Source of the DNA: G963674685 sp964591275
Lineage (GTDB): Bacteria; Lernaellota; Lernaellaia; JACKCT01
Reading direction: 5' to 3'
DNA length: 64,000 nucleotides
Assembly (NCBI GenBank): GCA_964591275.1
Contig: CAZQAE010000018.1
Span: 1-64,000 of the forward strand
Numbering within the stretch: the first letter of the stretch is position 1; every line of letters begins with the position of its first letter. Shown here piece by piece: positions 17,296 to 25,571 of this stretch. The translations under genes and the position numbers were made by a program. The notes below the pieces were generated by a model, which made no database searches, had not been told where the DNA came from, and saw only the letters and a list, made by a program, of their open reading frames with translations.

Positions 17296-19551
17296 TCAAC
17301 GTACCCACTTCGCCAGTTCATCGTCCTCGATCTTCTCGATCCCGTCGGGGGCGATGATGATCACGCGGCCCTCTTTGCTGACGATGATAACGTTTTCGCC
17401 GAGCTTCAAAGCTTTGGCGACGGATTTGTCTTTTGCGGCCAGGGCGAACCATGCGTCGGACATATACTTCACGCGCAGCACCTTTTCTTTTCCGGTATAA
17501 GCCGTGTCGGTGAAAGCGCCGTTTTTCCATACGAAGGTTTTGCCGTTAATCGTTCGCACCGCGTTCATGTCACTGCTCACCTTTTCCTGGGACTTTAATT
17601 CTTCAATGCCTTTGCTGGCGGCCACGGCGCCCTCGCCTGTGGAATCGGCGAAGGATTCAGCCATCATTTTCGCCTTTTTGGCGCTTTGCCTGCGCGATCT
17701 GCCTTCGCCTTTGGGACCAGCGCCGCCCGTAGCGCTGCTGAAAATACCGTCCAACATGGGGGCGGCGGCGGGCATGTCGTTTCTGTCTTCATCCCTTGTC
17801 CGCCTGCCTGTCTGAGCGAGCATCTTTTCATTTTCGACAATGAGGTAGCTGGTGTAGGGCGTGACGATGCCGTAACGAGTTCCCAGGCGGCGCGTTTCTT
17901 CGACCAGCTCCTTATTTTCACCGCGCAATCGGATCTCGCTGAGCATGTGCCCCACCTTGCGCGTGGCCCATAGCTTGGGCACGAACTGCGCTTCGTCTGA
18001 TTCTTTCGGAAAGCTCGCTTCGTACGTGATCGATTCTCTCTTTCCTTTCCGCGAACCTTTGAGGATCACCGCGCTCGCCCCGCCTTTTTCATACCGGCCA
18101 AAAACAACGAGTTGACTTCCAACGAAGAGGTCGGGCATGCGCACCGGGTATATGTCGTCTGTTTCAACGCCGGGAATAGACAGCGTGATATCGGAAAACA
18201 CCGGGCGGGAGATACGGTTGGAGAGGATGCCGAGTTCCTTTTCGATTTCCACATCAGGTTTTACGTATATGGGATAGCCCCGGCCATCGTCGGCCAAGCG
18301 GTCCAGGAGAATGGTGTTCACGTCATCGCCCACGCCGAAGACGAATAGACGCCGTCGTCCATCGTTGGCGCTCGAAGCGTCGGCGACGATCTTTTCGTAT
18401 CCCGTCTCCCCTACGGTGGGCATGCCGTCGGTCAAAAATATCAGGATGGATGGTCGCCCGTCCTCCGTGGAATTTTCCAGCGAGCGTATCAGCGCGTCAT
18501 GAATTGCCGTGCCGCCCTGCGCGCGCATTTTTTCCACAAATTTTTTCGCGGCCTCGACGTTCTTATTATTGGCGTCCACGGACTTTTCACGAAAGGCTTT
18601 GACGCCGGTGGAAAAGCGCATGATGTTGAAGCGGTCGCCGTCGTTTAAGTTGTCGAGGAAATACTTCAGGGCGCTTTTGGCCCTTTTCATCTTCTCGCCG
18701 CGCATGCTGCCCGATGTATCAATAGCGAATATCACTTCCTTGGGCAAAATCTCGTCTTTGCCCGGCTCCGCCTTGGGGCTAACCAGCAGCATGAAATAGC
18801 CGTCTTCCCCGCTATTTTTATGCGTCAGAAGATTGAGGCCAACGTCCTTTTCCGACACCGTGTAATAGAGAATGAAGTCGCGATCGAGCGCGGCCTTCAT
18901 CGTCTCCACGCCCACGGTCGCCTTATGCTCGCCGTCGCGGATCACGTCGACTTCGTGCGTGGGTGAATAAATCGACTTGATGGGAATAGAGCTTTTCACG
19001 CGCGCATCGATGGTGAAATCCTTGAGGGTGCGGCTGGAGCTTTTTCCAGTCCTTAATGGATAGACGTACTTGCACAGGCCTGAGTTCATCGGCACGACCT
19101 GAGAAAAAACAATCTGCACTTTTTGCGTGGAATTGGGAGGAACCGGGTAGATGGAGGAGCGGAAAAGATTGTCGCCCAAATATTCGAGCAGGCCCGGATC
19201 ACGCATGCGGCGCACTATGTCCGTATAAATTTGCTTGGCCCGTCCGGCCTCCAGAACCTCGCCGACGACTTTCTTGCCGTTCATCCACAGGGCGAATTCC
19301 TCAATGGCCGCGTCTTTGGGCAGTGGAAAAACGTACGTGGCTTCAAGCTGCCGGTTCGTGTGATTGCGGAAGACCTGCTCCACGCTGGTCACCGCGCCCT
19401 GGTCGCCGATCTTGATCGAAACGCGGTGGCTTTCGATGGCCAAAGCCGGCAGGCTTTTATCCTTCGGAATGAGCAGGCCCTGCGCTTGAGCCATCCCGCT
19501 TATCGCCAAAATCCCCACAATCAAAATCACCATCAGCAAATGTCGTTTCAT
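17296..19551 (-). CDS. Secreted VIT and von Willebrand A domain protein
   Basis: A 751-residue protein with a signal peptide (MKRHLLMVILIVGILAISGMAQAQ), a VIT domain (about residues 35-155; NHTNRQLEATYVFPLPKDA and GEVLEAGRAKQIYTDI) and a vWA domain (about 270-440) with the complete MIDAS motif DTSGSM at 278-283 and later LTDGMPTVGE. This layout is that of inter-alpha-trypsin inhibitor heavy-chain-like bacterial proteins, in which vWA binds a partner through a divalent ion and VIT is structural. The C-terminal 170 residues contain a basic region and a compact domain with VIIVSKEGRVIIIAPDG. The start at 19551 gives a clean signal peptide; an ATG four codons earlier is also possible. The partner is unknown and neighbours give no hint. 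Confidence 0.85.
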   Translation of the reverse strand: MKRHLLMVILIVGILAISGMAQAQGLLIPKDKSLPALAIESHRVSIKIGDQGAVTSVEQVFRNHTNRQLEATYVFPLPKDAAIEEFALWMNGKKVVGEVLEAGRAKQIYTDIVRRMRDPGLLEYLGDNLFRSSIYPVPPNSTQKVQIVFSQVVPMNSGLCKYVYPLRTGKSSSRTLKDFTIDARVKSSIPIKSIYSPTHEVDVIRDGEHKATVGVETMKAALDRDFILYYTVSEKDVGLNLLTHKNSGEDGYFMLLVSPKAEPGKDEILPKEVIFAIDTSGSMRGEKMKRAKSALKYFLDNLNDGDRFNIMRFSTGVKAFREKSVDANNKNVEAAKKFVEKMRAQGGTAIHDALIRSLENSTEDGRPSILIFLTDGMPTVGETGYEKIVADASSANDGRRRLFVFGVGDDVNTILLDRLADDGRGYPIYVKPDVEIEKELGILSNRISRPVFSDITLSIPGVETDDIYPVRMPDLFVGSQLVVFGRYEKGGASAVILKGSRKGKRESITYEASFPKESDEAQFVPKLWATRKVGHMLSEIRLRGENKELVEETRRLGTRYGIVTPYTSYLIVENEKMLAQTGRRTRDEDRNDMPAAAPMLDGIFSSATGGAGPKGEGRSRRQSAKKAKMMAESFADSTGEGAVAASKGIEELKSQEKVSSDMNAVRTINGKTFVWKNGAFTDTAYTGKEKVLRVKYMSDAWFALAAKDKSVAKALKLGENVIIVSKEGRVIIIAPDGIEKIEDDELAKWVR

Positions 19552-19844
19552 GGCCATCCCCAAAGCTTTTCGATTTTTCTACGTCACGATAAAGATAGAC
19601 ACGAGCCTTGCGTGTTCGGTTCCGGGAATTTTGGAGGGTGACGGTTTGTATCCACGAAAATGTAGGAGCGACATTCCTGTCGCGATTGCGCGGCGGTGTA
19701 GGAACGACATTCAGAGTCATGGCCATTGAAATTATTCGGTCAAAGTCGCGACAAGAATGTCGCTCCTACACATCGCGGCTGAAAGCCGCTCCTAAACTCT
19801 TACTTCATACCTCATACCTCATACCTCATACTTCATGCTTTCCG
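19552..19844. repeat. Intergenic cluster of hairpins and heptamer repeats
   Basis: Contains GCGACATTCCTGTCGC (19668-19683), GCGACAAGAATGTCGC (19748-19763), GCGGCTGAAAGCCGC (19775-19789) and five tandem heptamers of the ACTTCAT/ACCTCAT type (19802-19836). No gene seen. Confidence 0.75.
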
Positions 19845-22676
19845 TCACGGCGTCCACTCATCCACGCCGATGTCCCAGCCTGCGCCGTATGGACGCGCAT
19901 CGCCATCGAAATCAAACTCCACGAGGCCAGGGCCTATGTAATCTGGTACGGGATTGATGCCCGTATCGATGCAGGGGCTGTCGCTCTGAAGGTGAAAATC
20001 TCCGCTGTCTGAATTTGCGAAAAGCGGATCGACGCTGATGTTGCTGGAGGCTTCATCGCAACCAGTCCACCCGCAGGCGTTGACCTCGCCGAATGTATTT
20101 GCTTGGCATTCGTCACCGAGGTAGCCGTCGTATGACCAAATCATGCAATCCATATCCGCGCCCCAGATGTCGTTGTTCACCAGCGACGCCGTGGAGAAGA
20201 AGTTGTACACGCCGATGCTGTCGTCTCCCGACCCGCCGCCGATAATATTGTTCACCAACGCCGCCGTGCCGGACTGGTTGGACAGGCCGTAGCTGAAGTT
20301 GCTTCCCGACCCGCCACCGATAATGTTGTTCACCAGCGTCGCCGTGCCGGATAAGTTGCGCACGCCGTAGCTGAAATTGCTTCCCGACCCGCCGTCGATG
20401 GTGTTGTTCGCCAGCGTCGCCGTGCCGATGTTGTACACACCATAGCAGAGGTTGCTTCCCGACCCGCCGTCGATGGTGTTATTCGCCAGCTTCGCTGTGT
20501 CGGAGTTGTTGTACACGCCATAGCTGTCGTAGCTTCCCGACCCGCCGTTGATAATATTGTTCGTCAAAGTTGCCGGACAATCATTGCGCACGCCGTAGCT
20601 TTCCTCACCTCCCGATCCGCCATTGATAGTATTTTCCGTCAGCGTCATCGTGTTTGTTCCGCCCGAGTTGTACACGCCATAGCTGTAGTCACTACCTGAC
20701 CCGCCGTTAATGTTGTTATTCGTCAGCGTCGATGGGCTGCGGCTGTTGAACACAGCATAGCTGCTGCTACCCGATCCTCCTTGGATTGTGTTGTTCACCA
20801 ACGTCACCCCATCATAGTTGAGCGTGTTGCGTACGCCATAGCTATAGTCAGCTCCCGAACCACCATGAATGGTGTTGTTCACCAACGTCGCCGGACCAGT
20901 GTTGTCTACACCATAGCTACCGGGGGTTTCGAAGCCGCCGTCGATGATGTTGTTCGCCAGCGTTATCGTTCCGCTGTTGCACACGCCTTTGCTGCTGAAG
21001 GAGCCTCCTGATCCGCCGCCAATGGTATTGTTTGTCAGTGTCGCGGTGCCGGAATGATGATTGTCCACACCAGAGCTTCTGCTGTAATCGCCCGTTGCTG
21101 ATCCCCCGTCGATGGTGTTGTTCGCCAACGTTGCCGTGCCCAGGTTTTGCACGCCATAACTGTAGGTGTCTGCCAGCCCGCCGTAAATGTCGTTGTTCGT
21201 CAGCGTCAACGTGCCGCCGGACATGTTGTAAACGCTGGTAGTATTGAACGGTCCCGACCCGCCATAGATTGTGTTATTCATCAGCGTCGCCGTGTCGCCC
21301 TCGTTGCCGTTATTGTATACACCGTAACTATTGTAGCTTCCTGATCCGGCGGCGATGGTGTTGTTATCCAGTATCGCCGTTCCGGAGTTGGTTACTCCAA
21401 AGCTATCGCTATAATCGCCCATCGGCGATCCGCCATCAATGGTGTTGTCCACCAGCATCGCTGTACCAGAGTTGCTTACGCCGTAGCTATCGTTCTGATC
21501 GACCGTTGGCGATCCGCCGTAGATAGTATTGTTCGCCAGCGTGGCTGTGCCCCCGGTTCTCACACCGTAGCCTCTGCCTTCTCCTGTTCCGCCGTCTATG
21601 TCGTTGTTTACCAGCATCGCCGAGCCGCCGTTGTTGATGCCGTCTCTAAGTATTCCCGATCCAGCATTGATGATATTGTTCGTCAGCGTCGCCATACTGG
21701 AGTTGTAAACGCCGGTGCTAAACTCTCCCGATCCACCGTCGATGGTGTTGTTCAGCAGTGTCATCGAATCGCCATCGCTGTAAACACCGTAACTTTCACC
21801 CCACCCGCCCGTTGCCGATCCGCCGTTGATAATGTTGTTTACCAACGTCACCGTGGCGCCGTCGTAGTTGTATACGCCATAGCTATAGTAAACTCTCGGC
21901 CCGCCGTTGATGGTGAAGCCTTGAATCGCCACGGGATTTGAACCGCTTATCTCCACAGCCGTGGACCACGAGGCGTTGATGGTCGTAATATAGGCGTCGA
22001 TATCCCTGGTCCAGCCCGCGGATTCATAGCCGCCGAAAAGAGAAACATGCGTTTCCACATTTTCCGTATAATCGCCCGCCGCGACGAAGATGGATTTGCC
22101 CTCCTGCAGCGCCAGGGTTGCGCCGGCGTTGATCGTCCGCTTGGGAGCGCCCATCGTTCCGTGGTCGGCGTCGTCGCCCGTCATAGCAACGAAAATTCCA
22201 TTTTCGTTGCTACGCACAAGGTCCCCCCCGACGCAGTCCTGGTCGATGCCGTCGTCGGGCAACTCCGGCGCGCCGGGATGAGTGAGTATGTCTGTATCGT
22301 CGCAGTCTGTGTTTTCGCGCACCCAACCCAACGGGCATATTCCATCATCAAACACATCGCTGACATCAGGATCGCCGTAACCGTCCCAATCGGCATCCTG
22401 ATAACAGACATTGGCAGGAATTGTCGTAGTTGTAGTTGAGGTCGTTGTGGTTGTCGATGTCGTTGTCGTTGTCGGCGCTGTCGTATCGTCATCATCATCA
22501 GAATCTGTGTCATCGTCTGAATCATCGTTGACATCGTCGTTCACGTCGTCATCACTCGGCGGTACGTACACGTCGCCGCGCTGGTCATCTTCGTCGTCTC
22601 CGCCTCCGCCGCACGAAAGAGAAAAAGAAAGAAGGCAAAGCAGAACCAAAGTCTGGAATAGTACCGACGTTCGCAT
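19845..22676 (-). CDS. Beta-helix lipoprotein with about 22 NNTIxGGS repeats, Asp/Thr-rich tether and MopE-like motif
   Basis: A 943-residue secreted lipoprotein. The signal peptide ends at a lipobox with Cys22, followed by an Asp-rich stretch and a Thr-rich stretch (to about residue 87). A Cys/Asp motif follows (NTDCDDTDILTHPGAPELPDDGIDQDC) of the putative metal-binding MopE type; I break it here as DCDDTD, HPGAPE and DGIDQDC. Then a DUF1565-like segment (GTMGAPKRTINAGATLA) and a long right-handed beta-helix with about 22 turns of the pattern TLxNNTIxGGS plus SYGVYN, 23-32 residues each. The C-terminal part, DPLFANSDSGDFHLQSDSPCIDTG, is a usual closing segment of such proteins. The ATG at 22676 has GGAG six bases upstream and is preferred to that at 22688. 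DNA of the repeats is itself near-repetitive, so copy number may vary. Likely a surface or adhesive protein (inference). Confidence 0.85.
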   Translation of the reverse strand: MRTSVLFQTLVLLCLLSFSLSCGGGGDDEDDQRGDVYVPPSDDDVNDDVNDDSDDDTDSDDDDDTTAPTTTTTSTTTTTSTTTTTIPANVCYQDADWDGYGDPDVSDVFDDGICPLGWVRENTDCDDTDILTHPGAPELPDDGIDQDCVGGDLVRSNENGIFVAMTGDDADHGTMGAPKRTINAGATLALQEGKSIFVAAGDYTENVETHVSLFGGYESAGWTRDIDAYITTINASWSTAVEISGSNPVAIQGFTINGGPRVYYSYGVYNYDGATVTLVNNIINGGSATGGWGESYGVYSDGDSMTLLNNTIDGGSGEFSTGVYNSSMATLTNNIINAGSGILRDGINNGGSAMLVNNDIDGGTGEGRGYGVRTGGTATLANNTIYGGSPTVDQNDSYGVSNSGTAMLVDNTIDGGSPMGDYSDSFGVTNSGTAILDNNTIAAGSGSYNSYGVYNNGNEGDTATLMNNTIYGGSGPFNTTSVYNMSGGTLTLTNNDIYGGLADTYSYGVQNLGTATLANNTIDGGSATGDYSRSSGVDNHHSGTATLTNNTIGGGSGGSFSSKGVCNSGTITLANNIIDGGFETPGSYGVDNTGPATLVNNTIHGGSGADYSYGVRNTLNYDGVTLVNNTIQGGSGSSSYAVFNSRSPSTLTNNNINGGSGSDYSYGVYNSGGTNTMTLTENTINGGSGGEESYGVRNDCPATLTNNIINGGSGSYDSYGVYNNSDTAKLANNTIDGGSGSNLCYGVYNIGTATLANNTIDGGSGSNFSYGVRNLSGTATLVNNIIGGGSGSNFSYGLSNQSGTAALVNNIIGGGSGDDSIGVYNFFSTASLVNNDIWGADMDCMIWSYDGYLGDECQANTFGEVNACGWTGCDEASSNISVDPLFANSDSGDFHLQSDSPCIDTGINPVPDYIGPGLVEFDFDGDARPYGAGWDIGVDEWTP

Positions 22677-22978
22677 TTTATTCTCCATATCAATCTTGAA
22701 CAGATTTTAAGAGCACAAAAGGCAAATGGCAAGGCAAGTTCGAAGGCGGCAAGGCTTATGAATGAGCCGCCCGCCTAACGGCGGGCTCGCTGGTCTTTAT
22801 CATATGATTGATTCCTGGCGCTCGCGCGCCAGGCTACAAACTGTCGCCCCTTGCGGGGCTGATTGCGACAGGAATATCGCTCCAGCATTCACAGACGGGA
22901 GCGTCTGTGCCACATTCGCGGTTGGAAACCGCTCCTACAATAAGCACATAATCACTGCCCCCTGGCCACTAACCGCTC
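22677..22978. repeat. Intergenic cluster of hairpins
   Basis: Contains CCTGGCGC-TCGC-GCGCCAGG (22814-22833) with the same flanks as 7582, GCGACAGGAATATCGC (22865-22880, one arm changed), ACAGACG-GGAG-CGTCTGT (22891-22908) and GCGGTT-GGA-AACCGC (22918-22932). No gene seen. Confidence 0.75.
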
Positions 22979-23863
22979 CTACTCAAATGCCTGAATGACA
23001 CCCCACTCGACGGCGGTGAAACCTGTGCGATGGAAGCTTTCGACCATCGGTTCAGCCACATCGAGATGCGCGGGATAGACATCGTAGCCCTCGAAGATGA
23101 GCCACAGTCGCAGCAAGCTGTCGGGAGCAGGATCGATCACAAGATCGACGGAGTTGCGAATGATATCATGGAACTGCGGGTAAACGGCATACCAGGCGAA
23201 CTCGGGCAATTCCTGCGTCCAATAAAGGAGAAAATCGCCGACCTCGCGGCCCTGGAAACCGACGGCGAGTAAATAACTTTCAAGCCGATCAAACAGATCG
23301 TCCCTCGAAACAATCAACCCTTCCGTGAACTGATAGATACCGTAGTCATATACATTCGGCGCGGCGGCTTCGTAATATAGGTAGGGATAAAGCCCGTCGA
23401 TCAAGCCGTCAGGCCGAACGTTAATATCCCATCCGTTTCCGTAAAGCGGCCAGCTCCAGACAAGGTTCGTGTCGGCGTCAAGGGCCAGCGTCACGGATAC
23501 TTCCAACGTGGTTTCGGGGTAGAGATAGATGACCGGTTTATCATCCATATCCTCTTCCACGCAGCAACCGTCGAAACACGTCCATTCCCAGTCGAACAGA
23601 TCTTCGCAATATTCATCTGAGTCGCACTTAACGCAGTCGTCATCTGTATCGTCGTCCGTGTCGTCATCCGTATCGTCGTCAACGTCATCGTCGACATCGT
23701 CGTCAATATCGTCATCCACGTCGTCATTTGCATCATCATTCACATCATTGTTTACCGTGTCGTCATCATCGTTGTCATCATCATCCCCGCAGGAAATTAC
23801 ACCTGCAAGAGACAGCGAAAAGATCAAAAGCAAAGACAAAAAAACCATTTTTCTTAATCTCAT
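22979..23863 (-). CDS. Lipoprotein with Asp-rich tether and KPVIYLYPE domain of unknown function
   Basis: A 294-residue secreted lipoprotein: signal peptide, lipobox ending at Cys25 (GVISC), then about 50 residues made nearly only of Asp with regular Val/Asn/Thr. Next comes a short Cys-rich module with six Cys within about 27 residues (CVKCDSDEYC and CFDGCC). The rest is a domain that begins KPVIYLYPETTLEVSVTL and continues WPLYGNGWDINVRPDG and YPYLYYEAAAPN; I recognise it from other secreted bacterial proteins of unknown function. The start at 23863 has AAGGAG six bases upstream; two upstream ATGs (23884, 23881) overlap that ribosome site. No operon partner is evident; the DUF1846 gene lies 94 bases upstream on the same strand. 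Confidence 0.75.
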   Translation of the reverse strand: MRLRKMVFLSLLLIFSLSLAGVISCGDDDDNDDDDTVNNDVNDDANDDVDDDIDDDVDDDVDDDTDDDTDDDTDDDCVKCDSDEYCEDLFDWEWTCFDGCCVEEDMDDKPVIYLYPETTLEVSVTLALDADTNLVWSWPLYGNGWDINVRPDGLIDGLYPYLYYEAAAPNVYDYGIYQFTEGLIVSRDDLFDRLESYLLAVGFQGREVGDFLLYWTQELPEFAWYAVYPQFHDIIRNSVDLVIDPAPDSLLRLWLIFEGYDVYPAHLDVAEPMVESFHRTGFTAVEWGVIQAFE

Positions 23864-23957
23864 CTTCTTCTCCTTTGTCATCATCGCTTATATTGACTGA
23901 TCACCAAAATCAAACCCGCGATTCGCCGCAAGTTTCAATAATAATAACACGCTCGAT

Positions 23958-25484
23958 TTAGTAATAAAATCCCCGCGAGGTCGGCAAAAAGTCTGTTGTG
24001 ACATTGAGGCGAAGTTTCCTGAGACCGTTCTCATCGCCCTTGCCGATACGGTGCGTCGAGTGCATTTCGCAACCTGCGAGTTCCTTGAGTTTCGTGAGAC
24101 AGAAATCGCAAGTTGGATTGGACGTGGCGCAGATGGAAAGGCAAATGAGGACTTCCTCCACATTGAGGCTGGCGGTTTTGCCCTTGAGAATATCCCTTTT
24201 CAGGTTGGCAATATTCCTGATGATGATTTCGGGCAGAAGGTCGATCTCTTTCGGGATGGCCGCCATCTCTTTGATCGCCTTGATGATGCACGCGGACTCG
24301 GCGTGCAGAAGCGGAGAGTTTGTGCCGATGATGATTTTTCCATCGGAAAGTTCAATCGCCGCACCGCAGTAAATGCCCCGGTGGCCCTTGCCGAGTTCTT
24401 TGGCCTTTCCCGCGGCCTCCCTCGCGACGGGAACCGTGGAGCGGTTCGTCACTTTCATCCCGATTTTTTGCAGGAGCTTTTCAACGATGGTCACCGTCTC
24501 TTTCGACTCCAGGCCCTGCTTGTTTTCAGTTCTATATCGAAAATATCGGCGAATGATTTCCTGTTTGGCGGCCTCCTGGACCGCGTCATCGTCCACGATT
24601 CCTTCCCTGGCCATATTGACGCCCATATCCGTGGGAGATTGGTACTGCGCCATCGCCGAATTGTCTTTGCCGATGCGCTCGATAATCTCCTGCATAATAC
24701 TGAAGTTCTCAATATCGCGATTGTAATTGATAGCGGTGACGCCGTAGGCTTCCAGGTGGAAGGGGTCCACCAAGTTGATGTCTTTTAAATCCGCTGTGGC
24801 CGCTTCATAGGCCAGGTTGACCGGATGTTTGAGTGGAAGATTCCAGATTGGAAAGGTCTCAAACTTGGCGAAACCCGCCTGCTGGCCCCGCATGTTGTGA
24901 TGATAAACCTGGGAAAGGCAAGTGGCCATTTTACCGCTGCCCGGTCCCGCTCCGGTCACGATCACCAACGGCTTGGTGGTTTCAATGAAGGGATTACGTC
25001 CATAACCTTCCTCGCTGACGATCTTTTCTACATCGGCGGGGTAGCCGTCGATTTCCGGCTGCGTGTAAACGGCGGTGCCCCGTGATTTGAGGAAGTTGAT
25101 AAACCTGTCGGTGCTCTTTTGCCCCTTGTAGCGGTTGACGATAACGGCGGAAATCGAAAAGCCGAAATCCTCCAGATCATCGAAGGTCTTCAGCGAGGCC
25201 GCGTCGTAAGTCAACCCGAAATCCCCGCGAATACGCCCCTTATCGATATCCTCTGCATGGATGCAGAAAATGATTTCAAGCATATCCTTCAATCGCTGGA
25301 GAAGCTTGATTTTCACGTCGTAATCGTATCCAGGCAAAACGCGCGAGGCGTGCATGTCCTTGAGCAGCTTTCCGCCGAACTCCAGATAAAGCTTTCCGGA
25401 AAACATTTCCACGCGCTGCAAAATCGCCTCAGCTTGCGCGTTCAAATATCGCTCATTGTCAAAACCTATGACTTTCGCCGGCAC
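23958..25484 (-). CDS. DUF1846 family protein
   Basis: A 508-residue soluble protein matching the DUF1846 family in length and sequence: start PAKVIGFDNERYLNAQ, the P-loop-like VTGAGPGSGKMATCLSQ near residue 175-190, HHNMRGQQAGFAKFETFPIWNLPLKHPVN, and DPFHLEAYGVTAINYNRDIENF. Structures of the family show an ATP/metal-binding fold but the reaction is unsettled. The start is GTG at 25484 with AGGAG six bases upstream; an out-of-frame ATG overlaps it. Cys residues in CATSNPTCDFC near the C terminus are noticeable. No membrane segment or signal peptide, so cytoplasmic. Confidence 0.9.
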   Translation of the reverse strand: MPAKVIGFDNERYLNAQAEAILQRVEMFSGKLYLEFGGKLLKDMHASRVLPGYDYDVKIKLLQRLKDMLEIIFCIHAEDIDKGRIRGDFGLTYDAASLKTFDDLEDFGFSISAVIVNRYKGQKSTDRFINFLKSRGTAVYTQPEIDGYPADVEKIVSEEGYGRNPFIETTKPLVIVTGAGPGSGKMATCLSQVYHHNMRGQQAGFAKFETFPIWNLPLKHPVNLAYEAATADLKDINLVDPFHLEAYGVTAINYNRDIENFSIMQEIIERIGKDNSAMAQYQSPTDMGVNMAREGIVDDDAVQEAAKQEIIRRYFRYRTENKQGLESKETVTIVEKLLQKIGMKVTNRSTVPVAREAAGKAKELGKGHRGIYCGAAIELSDGKIIIGTNSPLLHAESACIIKAIKEMAAIPKEIDLLPEIIIRNIANLKRDILKGKTASLNVEEVLICLSICATSNPTCDFCLTKLKELAGCEMHSTHRIGKGDENGLRKLRLNVTTDFLPTSRGFYY

Positions 25485-25571
25485 ATTGAACTCCTGGCTT
25501 TGTAGATGAATGAAGGACGAGCCACTTTTGTCATTACATTCAAAATGAAAGCCTGTCCAATCAGGTCCTTT

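Noticed and set aside
22411..22710. Ser/Val-rich frames opposite the Asp-rich tethers (also at 12496, 23529, 27367, 55379)
   Set aside because: Asp codons GAC/GAT read backwards give Ser and Val codons; these frames only mirror the tethers.
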